From: Streptomyces sindenensis
Lineage (GTDB): Bacteria > Actinomycetota > Actinomycetes > Streptomycetales > Streptomycetaceae
Assembly: GCF_014649035.1 (NCBI RefSeq)
Contig: NZ_BMSG01000002.1
Location: forward strand, 62,001 to 126,000
Direction: 5' to 3'
Length of the DNA: 64,000 nt
Part shown: positions 44,220 to 52,246 of the stretch, piece after piece
How positions within the stretch are numbered: the stretch's first letter is position 1
Layout of the letters: each line of letters starts with the position of its first letter
The notes under the pieces: generated by a model
What the model was told of the DNA's origin: nothing
Database searches by the model: none
What the model saw: only the letters and a program-made list of their open reading frames with translations
Program-made: the position numbers and the translations under genes

Positions 44220-44846
44220 ATGAGCATGCTCACTCCCCCCGGCATGGGCGGAAAGTACCGCATCACGGGCGACACCTACCCCCGTATGCGCCGCCCCCGG
44301 CACCGCCGCAGGCTGGTCCTCGCGGGCATCGGAGCCGTCGTCGTCCTCGGCCTCGTCGGCTGGGGCACTCTGCAGCTCATCGAGGTGTTCACCGGCGGCG
44401 ACAAGAGCGCCAGCGCGGCCGACCACAAGCGCGACTGCCCCACCGCGAAACCGTCCGCGGCCCCGGTCAAGGCGCTGCCGAAACCTGCCTCGATCAAGGT
44501 GAACGTCTACAACGCGACGACGCGCACCGGGCTGGCCAAGGCCGCCGCCGAGGAGCTGAAGAAGCGCGGTTTCACCATCGGCGAGGTGGGCAACGCGTCG
44601 AAGGAGTACGACAAGAAGGTGCCGGGCGCGGGCGTGCTGCTCGGCGCCCCGGCCGCGAAGAGCGGCAGCTTCACGGTGCTCGGCACCCAGCTGGCGGGCA
44701 CGGTGCAGAAGACGGACGCCCGGAAGACGGGCGAGGTCGACCTGATCCTCGGGGCGAAGTTCAAGGCCTTCAGCACGCCGAAGGAGGCCAAGGCCGCGAT
44801 GACGGCCCTGACGAAGCCGGCCCCGGCCCCCTCCCCCTCCTGCTGA
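44220..44846 (+). CDS. LytR C-terminal-domain membrane protein
   Basis: 208-aa single-pass protein. A basic N-terminus, one TM helix (LVLAGIGAVVVLGLVGWGTLQL; about 40-62), a linker, then a LytR_C domain (IKVNVYNATTRTGLAKAAAEELKKRGFTIGEVGNA...). LytR_C domains are thought to act in wall assembly. TACGCT (44208-44213) is 6 nt before the ATG, a leaderless signature. Confidence 0.85.
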   Translation: MSMLTPPGMGGKYRITGDTYPRMRRPRHRRRLVLAGIGAVVVLGLVGWGTLQLIEVFTGGDKSASAADHKRDCPTAKPSAAPVKALPKPASIKVNVYNATTRTGLAKAAAEELKKRGFTIGEVGNASKEYDKKVPGAGVLLGAPAAKSGSFTVLGTQLAGTVQKTDARKTGEVDLILGAKFKAFSTPKEAKAAMTALTKPAPAPSPSC

Positions 44847-44883
44847 AGCCCGCCGCCGGGGGAGCGCCCCGGCGCACACGGAA

Positions 44884-44947
44884 GCGCCCCGTCCCAACGC
44901 GTACGTACGGCCTCGCGGTCTCGTACGTACGCGCCGGAACGGGGCGC
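44884..44947. terminator. Large bidirectional stem-loop between converging genes
   Basis: About 26-bp imperfect inverted repeat with arms beginning GCGCCCCG and ending CGCGTACGTACG, around a 12-nt loop. It sits between the LytR_C gene and the converging upp gene and should terminate both transcripts. Confidence 0.7.
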
Positions 44948-44975
44948 GAAGTCGTAGAAGGAAGGGGCCCGAGCC

Positions 44976-45611
44976 CTACTCGGCCGTCCCGTACATCCGG
45001 TCGCCCGCGTCACCGAGGCCCGGCACGATGTAGCCGTTCTCGTTGAGCCGCTCGTCGACGGAGGCGGTGACGACGGTGACCGGGGTCCCGGCCAGCTCGC
45101 GCTCCATCACCTCGACGCCCTCGGGCGCCGCGAGGAGGACGACGGCGGTGACATCGTCGGCACCGCGCTTGATCAGCTCCTGGATCGCCGCGACGAGGGT
45201 GCCGCCGGTGGCCAGCATCGGGTCGAGGACGTAGACCTGACGGCCGGAGAGGTCCTCGGGCATCCGGGTCGCGTACGTCTCCGCCTGAAGCGTCTCCTCG
45301 TTGCGGATCATGCCGAGGAAGCCCACTTCGGCGGTCGGCAGCAGCCGGACCATGCCGTCGAGCATGCCCAGACCGGCCCTCAGGATCGGCACGACCAGCG
45401 GCCGGGGGTGCGAGAGCTTCACGCCGGTCGTGGGGGTCACCGGGGTCTCGATGTCGACCTGCTCGGTACGCACATCCCTGGTGGCCTCGTAGGCGAGGAG
45501 GGTGACCAGCTCGTCGGCGAGCCGCCGGAAGGTCGGGGAGTCGGTGCGCTTGTCGCGCAGCGTGGTGAGTTTGTGCGCCACCAGCGGGTGGTCGACGACG
45601 TGGATCCGCAT
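44976..45611 (-). CDS. upp: Uracil phosphoribosyltransferase
   Basis: 211-aa pyrimidine-salvage enzyme converting uracil and PRPP to UMP. It opens [21 protein letters not shown], has [20 protein letters not shown], the PRPP loop [17 protein letters not shown] and the C-terminal uracil site [20 protein letters not shown]. Full length. It is divergent from the next small gene. Confidence 0.96.
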   Translation of the reverse strand: MRIHVVDHPLVAHKLTTLRDKRTDSPTFRRLADELVTLLAYEATRDVRTEQVDIETPVTPTTGVKLSHPRPLVVPILRAGLGMLDGMVRLLPTAEVGFLGMIRNEETLQAETYATRMPEDLSGRQVYVLDPMLATGGTLVAAIQELIKRGADDVTAVVLLAAPEGVEVMERELAGTPVTVVTASVDERLNENGYIVPGLGDAGDRMYGTAE

Positions 45612-45713
45612 GCGTCAACAGTAACCGCGCCGCCCGGCACTCTGCGCTGGCATCAACCACCTGTTCGGGGGGAAGGTGGGGGCATACGGACCCAGCACTG
45701 GGGTGGTGTGTCG

Positions 45714-45956
45714 ATGGCTGACGGGGATCTGCGGGACGACCCGGCCTCGCGCGGACCGCGCGAGGGGCGCGACGCCGAGGGCGCGACGGGCGATGCCGAG
45801 GACGCGCAGGAGAGTGACGCGGCCCGCCGCCGCCGACGCGCCCAGTTCCTCCGTGAGCTCCATGAGGCCAAGCAGCTGCGGGACCGGGTCCAGCCACGCC
45901 GGGCGCGGGCCGCCCGAATGCGCCAACAAATGCGGATGCGCACGTTCCGCTGGTGA
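45714..45956 (+). CDS. Small charged protein, unknown function
   Basis: 80-aa protein: an acidic first half (Asp/Glu/Gly-rich) and a very basic helical second half with RRRRRAQFLRELHEAKQLRDRV. Probably a conserved streptomycete hypothetical of the upp-tadA region. ATG 45714 lacks a clear ribosome site. The long frame upstream overlaps upp and is not supported. Confidence 0.6.
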   Translation: MADGDLRDDPASRGPREGRDAEGATGDAEDAQESDAARRRRRAQFLRELHEAKQLRDRVQPRRARAARMRQQMRMRTFRW

Positions 45957-46253
45957 CAGACGGAACGGCGACGGGCGGATCATCAACCAAATCCCCTGGC
46001 GAAAGCCCTGGTGAGAGCCGGGCCATCTCCGAGCGAGCCCCGCGAGTACCACCGGCGCACTCCCCCACCGATCGGCACGTCAGGGTGAGGGCCGACCAGG
46101 CACTCCTGGAACTGATGGCCGACGCAACGGTCGAAGAGGTCTCGCACAGCGCTTGTTTCTGCCACGATGCCGATTGGGCGGGGCCCAGGACGGACGGATC
46201 ACCGTTCGCCCTCCCGTCGGACCGATTCGCCTATGACCAGTGGGAGAGTCACG
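45957..46253. other. Intergenic region before tadA-associated gene
   Basis: About 300 bases. Frames are open on both strands but none shows a start with ribosome site plus recognisable protein. It probably holds the promoter of the downstream gene; no convincing -35/-10 pair was found. Confidence 0.4.
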
Positions 46254-46802
46254 GTGTACTTCGCCGCACTGCTCGCGCGCACCGAAGACGGGTGGGAAGC
46301 GAGCGATACAGAGCTCGACGACGTGGAGACCCTGTCCGATCTGACGGACCTGGCCCGGGAGGCCTCGGTGGACGAGGACACGGTCCTGGTCTACATCGAG
46401 CAGGAGGACGCCTGGTTCGGCGTCGTCCGGGTGGACGGTGAGGAGGACCCCCGAATCTACGTATCGGACGCGTCCGCCGCCGCCCGCTCCTCCTACGGGG
46501 AGATCCTGCTCACCGACGAAATGCTCGGCCGCGAACCAGGGGCCGAGGACGAGATCGCCGCCCTGGAGGAGCTCGTCGACCTCGACGGCACGGAGGACGG
46601 CGAACCGCAGCGGACCGCCCCGGCGGCCGACGCGGACGACGACGCCGACCCGGACGCCGTTCCGGCGGGCCCGATCGGCGAGCTCGGGGTCCTGGCCGAC
46701 CTCGGGATGTCCGAGAAGGAGCTGCTGACCCTGCAGACCGACGCACTTTCCGAGATCGCGGAGGCCGTGGGAGCGGCGGAGGTCCTGGAGTCGGTCCGCT
46801 GA
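46254..46802 (+). CDS. tRNA adenosine deaminase-associated protein
   Basis: 182-aa acidic protein of the actinobacterial family encoded next to tadA. The core VYFAALLARTEDGWEASDTELDDVETLSDLTDLAREASVDEDTVLVYIEQEDAWFGVVRVDGEEDPRIYVSDA is well conserved in streptomycetes as I recall. The middle is Asp-rich. The end holds GPIGELGVLADLGMSEKELLTLQTDALSEIAEAVG. GTG 46254 with GGGAG upstream is chosen; ATG 46233 is possible. Confidence 0.85.
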   Translation: MYFAALLARTEDGWEASDTELDDVETLSDLTDLAREASVDEDTVLVYIEQEDAWFGVVRVDGEEDPRIYVSDASAAARSSYGEILLTDEMLGREPGAEDEIAALEELVDLDGTEDGEPQRTAPAADADDDADPDAVPAGPIGELGVLADLGMSEKELLTLQTDALSEIAEAVGAAEVLESVR

Positions 46803-46915
46803 GGGGGACCGCGGGCCGCTGAGGGGCACACGGGCCGCTGAGGTCCCGCACCCCCACCCGCCGCCCACCTCTCCCACCACCCGCCCCACCCCACCCCGTC
46901 CGCTAGGGTCCGCGA

Positions 46916-47434
46916 GTGACCGCACGACCGCCGGACCCCTCACCCGACCCCACCTCCGAGCCCGCCCCGGATCCCGATCCCGTACGCGATCCCTGGCAGG
47001 CCCCGATGCGCCGCGCGCTGGCCGAGGCCGCGCGGGCGGCGTCGGCCGGCGACGTGCCGGTCGGCGCCGTCGTGCTCGGCCCCGACGGCGGCGAGCTGGC
47101 GACCGGCCACAACGAACGCGAGGCCACCGGCGACCCGACCGCGCACGCCGAGATCCTGGCCCTGCGCCGGGCGGCCGAGGCGGTGGGCGAGTGGCGCCTG
47201 AACGACTGCACCCTGGTGGTCACCCTTGAGCCCTGCACGATGTGCGCGGGCGCCCTGGTCCAGTCCCGCGTCGCCCGCGTCGTCTACGGCGCCCGCGACG
47301 AGAAGGCCGGCGCGGCGGGCTCCCTCTGGGACGTGATCCGCGACCGCCGCCTGAACCACCGCCCGGAGGTCATCGCGGGCGTCCTGGAGCGGGAGTGCGC
47401 GGAGCAGCTGACGACGTTCTTCCGCTCCCTCTGA
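46916..47434 (+). CDS. tadA: tRNA-specific adenosine deaminase TadA
   Basis: 172-aa deaminase making inosine at the wobble base A34 of tRNA-Arg(ACG). Zinc-site motifs HAE (residues 77-79) and PCTMC (106-110) are present, with VGAVVLGPDG before them. An N-terminal Pro/Asp-rich tail of 25 residues precedes the domain. GTG start with TAGGGT 6 nt upstream (46904-46909), a leaderless signature. Confidence 0.94.
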   Translation: MTARPPDPSPDPTSEPAPDPDPVRDPWQAPMRRALAEAARAASAGDVPVGAVVLGPDGGELATGHNEREATGDPTAHAEILALRRAAEAVGEWRLNDCTLVVTLEPCTMCAGALVQSRVARVVYGARDEKAGAAGSLWDVIRDRRLNHRPEVIAGVLERECAEQLTTFFRSL

Positions 47435-47501
47435 CCAGGCGAGACGTGGCTCCGCAGAACCGATTTCTGTCCACGGCCCGGGATGGTCTAAGCTCTCTCT
47501 C

Positions 47502-47589
47502 GGTAGCGTGTCCGAGCGGCCGAAGGAGCTCGCCTCGAAAGCGAGTGTGGCGTAACCCGTCACCGTGGGTTCAAATCCCACCGCTACCG
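47502..47589 (+). tRNA. tRNA-Ser (anticodon CGA)
   Basis: 88-nt class II tRNA. Acceptor arms GGTAGCG/CGCTACC pair with G as discriminator; D-arm around CCGAGCGGCCGAAGGA; anticodon stem CTCGC/GCGAG with loop CTCGAAA, giving anticodon CGA for codon UCG; a long variable arm as expected for Ser; T-arm GTGGGTTCAAATCCCAC. The CCA end is not encoded. Confidence 0.95.
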
Positions 47590-47597
47590 CTGGTAGA

Positions 47598-47634
47598 CGA
47601 AGGGCCCGGCTCGATGAGCCGGGCCCTTCGCTTT
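47598..47634 (+). terminator. Intrinsic terminator after tRNA-Ser
   Basis: Perfect 14-bp stem (CGAAGGGCCCGGCT and its complement) with a 5-nt loop, followed by CTTT. It starts 9 nt after the tRNA and should end its transcript. Confidence 0.85.
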
Positions 47635-48071
47635 GCCCTGTACTTCGGCCGACCGTATGGGCACCCTCATCTGCCGGTGCCATTCGAACTCGACAGCGAC
47701 ACGAGCGGGCTCGCCTGACCGGCGCGTGCCCGCGAGGAAGGTCAGGTCGGGGGAAGCGGCATCGGGGGGACAAGCCGCTTCCCCCGGTGAGAACAGGGCC
47801 TGCTGGTCGTCCGTCGCGGTCAGGGGGAAATCGCGCGGCGGCCGACCCCACAGAGAGGCCCTGTTCCGGCCTTCCGGGTCCTGCCTGGTCCCGTCGGGCT
47901 CGTTCTCCATCGTGCCGGGCGGCGAGGCTCCCGAGGCCCGGCGAAAGACCTCGATGGGCGGGTCGTAGGCCCTTAAAAGGCGCATCAGTGATCAAAAACG
48001 ACCACTGGATACGGCCATTCGTGCGGATAGAATCGCCCGATCGTACGTGGGGTCGACGGGGAGGCAGGATT
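47635..48071. other. Structured non-coding stretch downstream of tRNA-Ser
   Basis: Over 400 bases with no gene I can support. Frames are open on both strands (for example minus 47584-47985, which contains a TTA codon and overlaps the tRNA terminator) but look like composition artefacts. Two inverted repeats stand out: GGGGGAAGCGGC 47749-47760 with 47774-47785, and GAACAGGGCCT near 47790 with AGGCCCTGTTC near 47856. TAGAAT near 48030 is a possible -10 for the next small gene. Confidence 0.45.
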
Positions 48072-48236
48072 GTGGCCAAGGCAAAGACGATCATCATCTA
48101 CATGCTGGTGGTCTTCGTGCTGTACACGATCATCATGTCTCCCGAGCGGGCCGCCGAACTGGTCCAGGTAGGGTTCGAAGGCATTTCCACCGCCGCGCAG
48201 AGCGTCGGTGACTTCATGTCAGAACTGGTGAAGTAG
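48072..48236 (+). CDS. Small single-pass membrane protein
   Basis: 54-aa protein: short basic start (AKAKT), one TM helix (IIIYMLVVFVLYTIIMS), then an amphipathic tail ERAAELVQVGFEGISTAAQSVGDFMSELVK. GTG follows GGGAGG at a good distance. Ten bases separate it from the Dabb gene, so the two are probably co-transcribed. Function unknown. Confidence 0.75.
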   Translation: MAKAKTIIIYMLVVFVLYTIIMSPERAAELVQVGFEGISTAAQSVGDFMSELVK

Positions 48237-48246
48237 GAGCCGCCCG

Positions 48247-48540
48247 ATGATCCGCCACCTGGTCCTCTTCAAGCTGAACGACGGCGTCGAGCGGGACGAC
48301 CCGCGGGTCGTCGCCGGGGACCGGGCCTTCCGGGAACTGGCCGGGCAGGTCCCGGAGCTGGAGTTCTGGGAGTGCGCCTGGAACATCACCGACCGGCCGA
48401 TCGCGTACGACTACGCCATCAACTCCGCCGTCGCCGACGAGGACGCCCTCAAGCGGTACATCGAGCACCCGGCCCACCAGGCCGCCGCCGGACAGTGGCG
48501 CGAGTTCGCCACTTGGGTGATCGCGGACTACCCCTTCTGA
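48247..48540 (+). CDS. Dabb-family (stress-responsive A/B barrel) protein
   Basis: 97-aa dimeric ferredoxin-like-fold protein: MIRHLVLFKLNDGV at the start and YIEHPAHQAAAGQWREFATWVIADYPF at the end are the Dabb signature. Function in bacteria is unclear. ATG follows GTAGGAGC, which overlaps the previous stop codon. A terminator follows at 48578. Confidence 0.9.
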   Translation: MIRHLVLFKLNDGVERDDPRVVAGDRAFRELAGQVPELEFWECAWNITDRPIAYDYAINSAVADEDALKRYIEHPAHQAAAGQWREFATWVIADYPF

Positions 48541-48577
48541 TCACACCAACGGAGACCGGCCCGTCCGGTTCCGCCGA

Positions 48578-48608
48578 CCCCTCGCCGTGCAGGCGGGGGG
48601 TTTCTTTG
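48578..48608 (+). terminator. Intrinsic terminator after Dabb gene
   Basis: Hairpin CCCCTCGCC/GGCGGGGGG (one wobble pair) with a 5-nt loop, followed by TTTCTTTGT. It separates the Dabb operon from the sigF promoter region. Confidence 0.75.
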
Positions 48609-48703
48609 TCCCGTTTAAACCCGTATGCCGTCAACACGGCACTATGAGGTGCTTGCACACAGTGGACATGTCTTGTGATGCTATGACCGCTTTTGACGGA
48701 TGA

Positions 48704-48727
48704 GTTGACCGTAGTTGACTAGTTGAC
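48704..48727. repeat. Three GTTGAC repeats upstream of sigF
   Basis: GTTGAC occurs at 48704, 48714 and 48722, with a fourth TTGAC slightly upstream in TTTTGACGG. All lie within 40 bp just before the sigF ribosome site. They could be alternative -35 elements or binding sites of a developmental regulator. Confidence 0.6.
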
Positions 48728-48747
48728 CGCAAAGGGGTGGCGTCACC

Positions 48748-49620
48748 GTGCCGGCCAGTACAGCACCTCATGTGCCTCCCCAGGCCGTCCCGCCCGTCCA
48801 GGCCGAGGACGACATCCAGACCGAGACCCCGGACCCCTCGGCGCGGCCCGCCAGGGCTCGCGGCGCCGACACCAGGGCGCTCACACAGGTCCTCTTCGGT
48901 CAGCTCAAGAACCTGGAGCCGGGCACTCCGGAACACCGCCGGGTCCGGGCCGCCCTCATCGAGGCGAACCTCCCTCTCGTCCGGTACGCCGCCGCGCGCT
49001 TCCGCAGCCGCAACGAGCCGATGGAGGACGTCGTCCAGGTCGGCACGATCGGGCTGATCAACGCCATCGACCGGTTCGACCCGGAGCGCGGCGTCCAGTT
49101 CCCCACGTTCGCGATGCCCACCGTCGTCGGCGAGATCAAACGTTACTTTCGCGACAACGTGCGCACCGTCCACGTCCCCCGCCGACTGCACGAACTCTGG
49201 GTCCAGGTCACCGGCGCCACCGAGGACCTGACGACCGCTCACGGGCGGTCCCCGACCACCGCCGAGATCGCCGAGCGGCTGAAGATCTCCGAGGACGAGG
49301 TGCTGGCCTGCATCGAAGCCGGGCGCTCGTACCACGCGACCTCACTGGAGGCCGCCCAGGAGGGCGACGGGCTGCCCGGGCTGCTGGACCGGCTCGGTTA
49401 CGAGGACCCCGCGCTCGCGGGCGTCGAACACCGCGACCTCGTCCGGCACCTCCTCGTCCAGCTTCCCGAGCGCGAACAGCGCATCCTTCTGCTGCGCTAC
49501 TACAGCAACTTGACCCAGTCTCAGATCAGCGCCGAGCTGGGCGTCTCGCAGATGCATGTGTCAAGGCTCCTCGCCCGAAGTTTCGCCCGACTGAGATCCG
49601 CAAACAGGATCGAGGCGTAA
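48748..49620 (+). CDS. sigF: RNA polymerase sigma factor SigF (SigB/F/G type)
   Basis: 290-aa alternative sigma factor. Region 2 is [64 protein letters not shown], region 3 follows, and region 4 is [40 protein letters not shown]. The N-terminus MPASTAP and the neighbourhood (upp, tadA, Dabb, then a second SigB-type factor) match my memory of S. coelicolor SigF (SCO4035), a late sporulation sigma factor of the spore compartment. GTG start after AAAGGGG. Confidence 0.9.
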   Translation: MPASTAPHVPPQAVPPVQAEDDIQTETPDPSARPARARGADTRALTQVLFGQLKNLEPGTPEHRRVRAALIEANLPLVRYAAARFRSRNEPMEDVVQVGTIGLINAIDRFDPERGVQFPTFAMPTVVGEIKRYFRDNVRTVHVPRRLHELWVQVTGATEDLTTAHGRSPTTAEIAERLKISEDEVLACIEAGRSYHATSLEAAQEGDGLPGLLDRLGYEDPALAGVEHRDLVRHLLVQLPEREQRILLLRYYSNLTQSQISAELGVSQMHVSRLLARSFARLRSANRIEA

Positions 49621-49854
49621 CCGGAACGGGTAGACCGTCCACAGAGCAGTTCTGACGGCATAAAAGGGCTACACCCCCTGTTTCCAGGGCGGATTCGTCG
49701 CTGACTTGTCGACATGTCACTACAGCGTGTTGCCGACATGTGACATTCTGCTCGAAGCGCGTTTGCCGCAGCCCCGCCTCCGGTATTCAGGTGGAGGCTG
49801 CGTTCCTCCGATGGTCGCGGCCACCGCGACCGTCCGCGACCTCAAGGGGGTGGC
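49621..49854 (+). promoter_or_regulatory. sigF-sigN intergenic region with GACATGT repeats
   Basis: 234 bases upstream of sigN. CGACATGT occurs at 49710-49717 and 49734-49741 (24 bp apart); the first copy is within the self-complementary GACATGTC. This pair is a candidate operator or stress/sporulation promoter element. No separate ORF is supported. Confidence 0.45.
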
Positions 49855-50721
49855 ATGTCCGAAGAACAGGGCAGCTCGAAGGTGCTCACGCTCACGAAGA
49901 GCGTGCCGGCACCCGCCGTGCTCACCAGCTCGCCGGAAGCCATCGACACCCGCACACTGTCCCGCTCCCTGTTCCTGCGGCTCGCCGCGCTCGGCCCCGC
50001 CTCGGGACCCGACGGAACGGACAGTCCGGAGCGGACCTATGTGCGGGACACACTGATCGAACTGAACCTCCCGCTGGTGCGGTACGCCGCGGCGCGGTTC
50101 CGCAGCCGCAACGAGCCGATGGAGGACATCGTCCAGGTCGGCACGATCGGCCTGATCAAGGCGATCGACCGGTTCGACTGCGAACGCGGCGTCGAGTTCC
50201 CGACGTTCGCCATGCCCACCGTCGTCGGCGAGATCAAGCGCTTCTTCCGCGACACCTCCTGGTCCGTGCGGGTCCCCCGCCGCCTCCAGGAGCTGCGGCT
50301 CGCCCTGACCAAGACCAGCGACGAGCTCGCCCAGAAGCTCGACCGCTCGCCGACCGTCCCGGAGCTGGCCCGTGCGCTCGGGGTCTCCGAGGAGGACGTG
50401 GTCGACGGCCTCGCCGTCGGCAACGCCTACACCGCCTCCTCGCTGGACTCCCCCTCCCCCGAGGACGACGGTGGCGAGGGCTCCCTCGCGGACCGCCTCG
50501 GGTACGAGGACACGGCGCTGGAGGGCGTCGAGTACCGCGAGTCCCTCAAGCCGCTGCTGGCCAAACTCGCCCCGCGCGAGCGCCAGATCATCATGCTCCG
50601 CTTCTTCGCGAACATGACCCAGTCGCAGATCGGCGAGGAGGTCGGCATCTCCCAGATGCACGTCTCCCGGCTGCTGACCCGCACGCTCGCCCAGCTCAGG
50701 GAAGGGCTCATCGCCGACTGA
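49855..50721 (+). CDS. sigN: RNA polymerase sigma factor SigN (SigB/F/G type)
   Basis: 288-aa paralogue of the preceding gene with the same regions 2-4 ([95 protein letters not shown]). The gene order sigF-sigN matches S. coelicolor SCO4035-SCO4034, hence the name. ATG follows AAGGGGGTGGC. No RsbW-like anti-sigma gene is adjacent. Confidence 0.87.
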   Translation: MSEEQGSSKVLTLTKSVPAPAVLTSSPEAIDTRTLSRSLFLRLAALGPASGPDGTDSPERTYVRDTLIELNLPLVRYAAARFRSRNEPMEDIVQVGTIGLIKAIDRFDCERGVEFPTFAMPTVVGEIKRFFRDTSWSVRVPRRLQELRLALTKTSDELAQKLDRSPTVPELARALGVSEEDVVDGLAVGNAYTASSLDSPSPEDDGGEGSLADRLGYEDTALEGVEYRESLKPLLAKLAPRERQIIMLRFFANMTQSQIGEEVGISQMHVSRLLTRTLAQLREGLIAD

Positions 50722-50793
50722 GGAGCCGGCGGAACAGGAGGACCGGCAGCCCGAGAACGGGAAAACCGGTTCACCGGGGTTCTGATGTGACGA

Positions 50794-50814
50794 CGCGTCA
50801 GACACACTGACGCG
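50794..50814. promoter_or_regulatory. Inverted repeat abutting lipoprotein start codon
   Basis: CGCGTCAG and CTGACGCG (8-bp arms, 5-bp spacer) end directly before the ATG at 50815. It may be an operator, a hairpin occluding translation, or the sigN transcription stop. Confidence 0.45.
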
Positions 50815-51675
50815 ATGCGACGTCAGTCATGCGGCTCCATCGGCCGCCGAGGCACCGCCATCGCCGCCTCGGCGGCCGCGCTCTGCCTGGGCACCGGCCT
50901 GCTGTCCGGCTGCGGCAGCGGACCGGGTGACGGTTACACGGCCGTGGGCGCGGCCACCGGAGGCTCTGAGTCTCCCCCGGACGGCCGCCCGTCGGGCGAC
51001 GTGACGCTCACGCCCCTCGACGGGAACGAGAGCGGGAACGAGAGAGGGAGCGGCGGCGCTGGGGGCAGGGGGCGCGGTGGCGGTGGTACGTCGCCGGGCC
51101 CCGGTACGCCTCCGAGCGCCGGTTCCCCGGGGGCCGGCGGGCCCGGCGGACCCCAGGACGGGTCAGGCGGGGCTTTGAGCGGGCGTCAGGCGGCCGGTTC
51201 GTCCGACGGGCCGGGGAAGGCCGCCTCGCAGCCCGCAGCGCCCTCCGCGCCCGCGAAGCCGGGCGGCGGCGGCGATCCGTCGTCTCCGGGCCCCGGCAGC
51301 CCCGGCAAGCAGCCGTCTCCGAGCCCCGGCGCACCCAGCACTCCGAAGCCTCCCCCGCCGCCCGCGAGCCCGGCCGCGCTCACGCTGAGCGCCCCGCAGC
51401 GCGCGGCGGCGGACAAGCGGTGGTGCGAGAAGGTGACCGTGGAGTTCCGCAACACCGGAGGCTCCCCGGCGCGCTCGGGGACCGTCACCTTCGCCACGCA
51501 CATCATCGGCGCCCTCGGCGTCGACTGGGCGACCATCACCTCGTCCCAGCCCCTGCCCGCCCCGATCGGCGCGGGCTCCACGCGCTCGAAGACCTACACC
51601 GTCTGTGTGGAGTCCTGGCGGGTCCCGCTGGGGATGCGCGTGGAGACCCAGGACGTCTCCGCCGTGTGGGAATGA
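50815..51675 (+). CDS. Lipoprotein with Pro/Gly/Ser-rich stalk
   Basis: 286-aa exported lipoprotein. Signal peptide with lipobox LLSGC (Cys near 33), then about 150 residues of low-complexity Gly/Pro/Ser that probably span the cell wall, then a folded C-terminal domain of about 100 residues (LTLSAPQRAAADKRWCEKVTVEFRNTGGSPARSGTVTFATHIIG..., with two Cys that may form a disulfide). Function unknown. The 8-bp inverted repeat lies across its translation start. Confidence 0.75.
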   Translation: MRRQSCGSIGRRGTAIAASAAALCLGTGLLSGCGSGPGDGYTAVGAATGGSESPPDGRPSGDVTLTPLDGNESGNERGSGGAGGRGRGGGGTSPGPGTPPSAGSPGAGGPGGPQDGSGGALSGRQAAGSSDGPGKAASQPAAPSAPAKPGGGGDPSSPGPGSPGKQPSPSPGAPSTPKPPPPPASPAALTLSAPQRAAADKRWCEKVTVEFRNTGGSPARSGTVTFATHIIGALGVDWATITSSQPLPAPIGAGSTRSKTYTVCVESWRVPLGMRVETQDVSAVWE

Positions 51676-51759
51676 CGTCGGAAGTGACGCCGGGACTCCC
51701 CGACGGTGTGCGGCGTCTCGGCGTGCTGTCGTGCGGCCGTGCCGTCGTACGGCGGCTCG

Positions 51760-51975
51760 TCAGCCCATTGCGAGCCAGGCCACCGCGCCGAGGACGACGA
51801 CAACCGCGATCACGGCCGCGATCACCCCGGCCCTCGGCCCGGACGAGGTCGCCGCGGGCTGCTGCCGGCGCTGCGGCTCGCCCTCGTCGACGAAGGCGCG
51901 GAACATCTGCGTGCTGCCCGCCGGGTCGTGGTTGCCCTCGGGGCCCGGCTGAGGGGCGTGGGGGTTGTGTGCCAT
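51760..51975 (-). CDS. Small tail-anchored membrane protein
   Basis: 71-aa protein with a hydrophilic N-terminus (MAHNPHAPQPGPEGNHDPAGSTQMFRAFVDEGEP) and one C-terminal TM helix (AGVIAAVIAVVVVLGAVAWLAMG). This form is common among conserved streptomycete hypotheticals. Function unknown. Confidence 0.75.
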   Translation of the reverse strand: MAHNPHAPQPGPEGNHDPAGSTQMFRAFVDEGEPQRRQQPAATSSGPRAGVIAAVIAVVVVLGAVAWLAMG

Positions 51976-52174
51976 GGGGCAGGACCCTAGCGAACTCGGC
52001 CCTCCGGCCCAACCCCCGGGGGCACCCGGGCACCCCGCCCTACCTGCGGCGGCGCCCCTGAAGATCGTCCGAAAATCGCCACGGACGGCGGGGCGAGAGA
52101 GCGGCGGCGCGCGCGCTTGACCTCGACCCTACGGAGGCTTTTGCGTTCCTTTACTTCTGCAAGGCCGTTTTCGT

Positions 52175-52217
52175 TTGCCTGTAGCAACCAACAGCTTCTA
52201 TCGTTGCCCTAAGCAAC
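52175..52217 (+). promoter_or_regulatory. MarR promoter with two TTGC-N5-GCAA operators
   Basis: Two palindromes, TTGCCTGTAGCAA (52175-52187) and GTTGCCCTAAGCAAC (52203-52217), lie 29 bp apart. The first half of the first doubles as a -35 box (TTGCCT), and TATCGT at 52199-52204 is an 18-bp spaced -10. One operator covers -35 and the other covers the start site, so the encoded MarR protein is likely to repress itself and the exporter behind it. Confidence 0.7.
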
Positions 52218-52246
52218 AACATCTCGTCAGCGTGCTGGGGGTTCCC

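Noticed and set aside
47502-47589. Integrated element at the tRNA-Ser gene
   Set aside because: No integrase and no repeated tRNA 3' end was found inside the window, so attachment sites cannot be claimed.
47584-47985. Possible 133-aa gene on the minus strand after tRNA-Ser
   Set aside because: No ribosome site, contains TTA and mixed codon use, and its end lies in the tRNA terminator. No family features.
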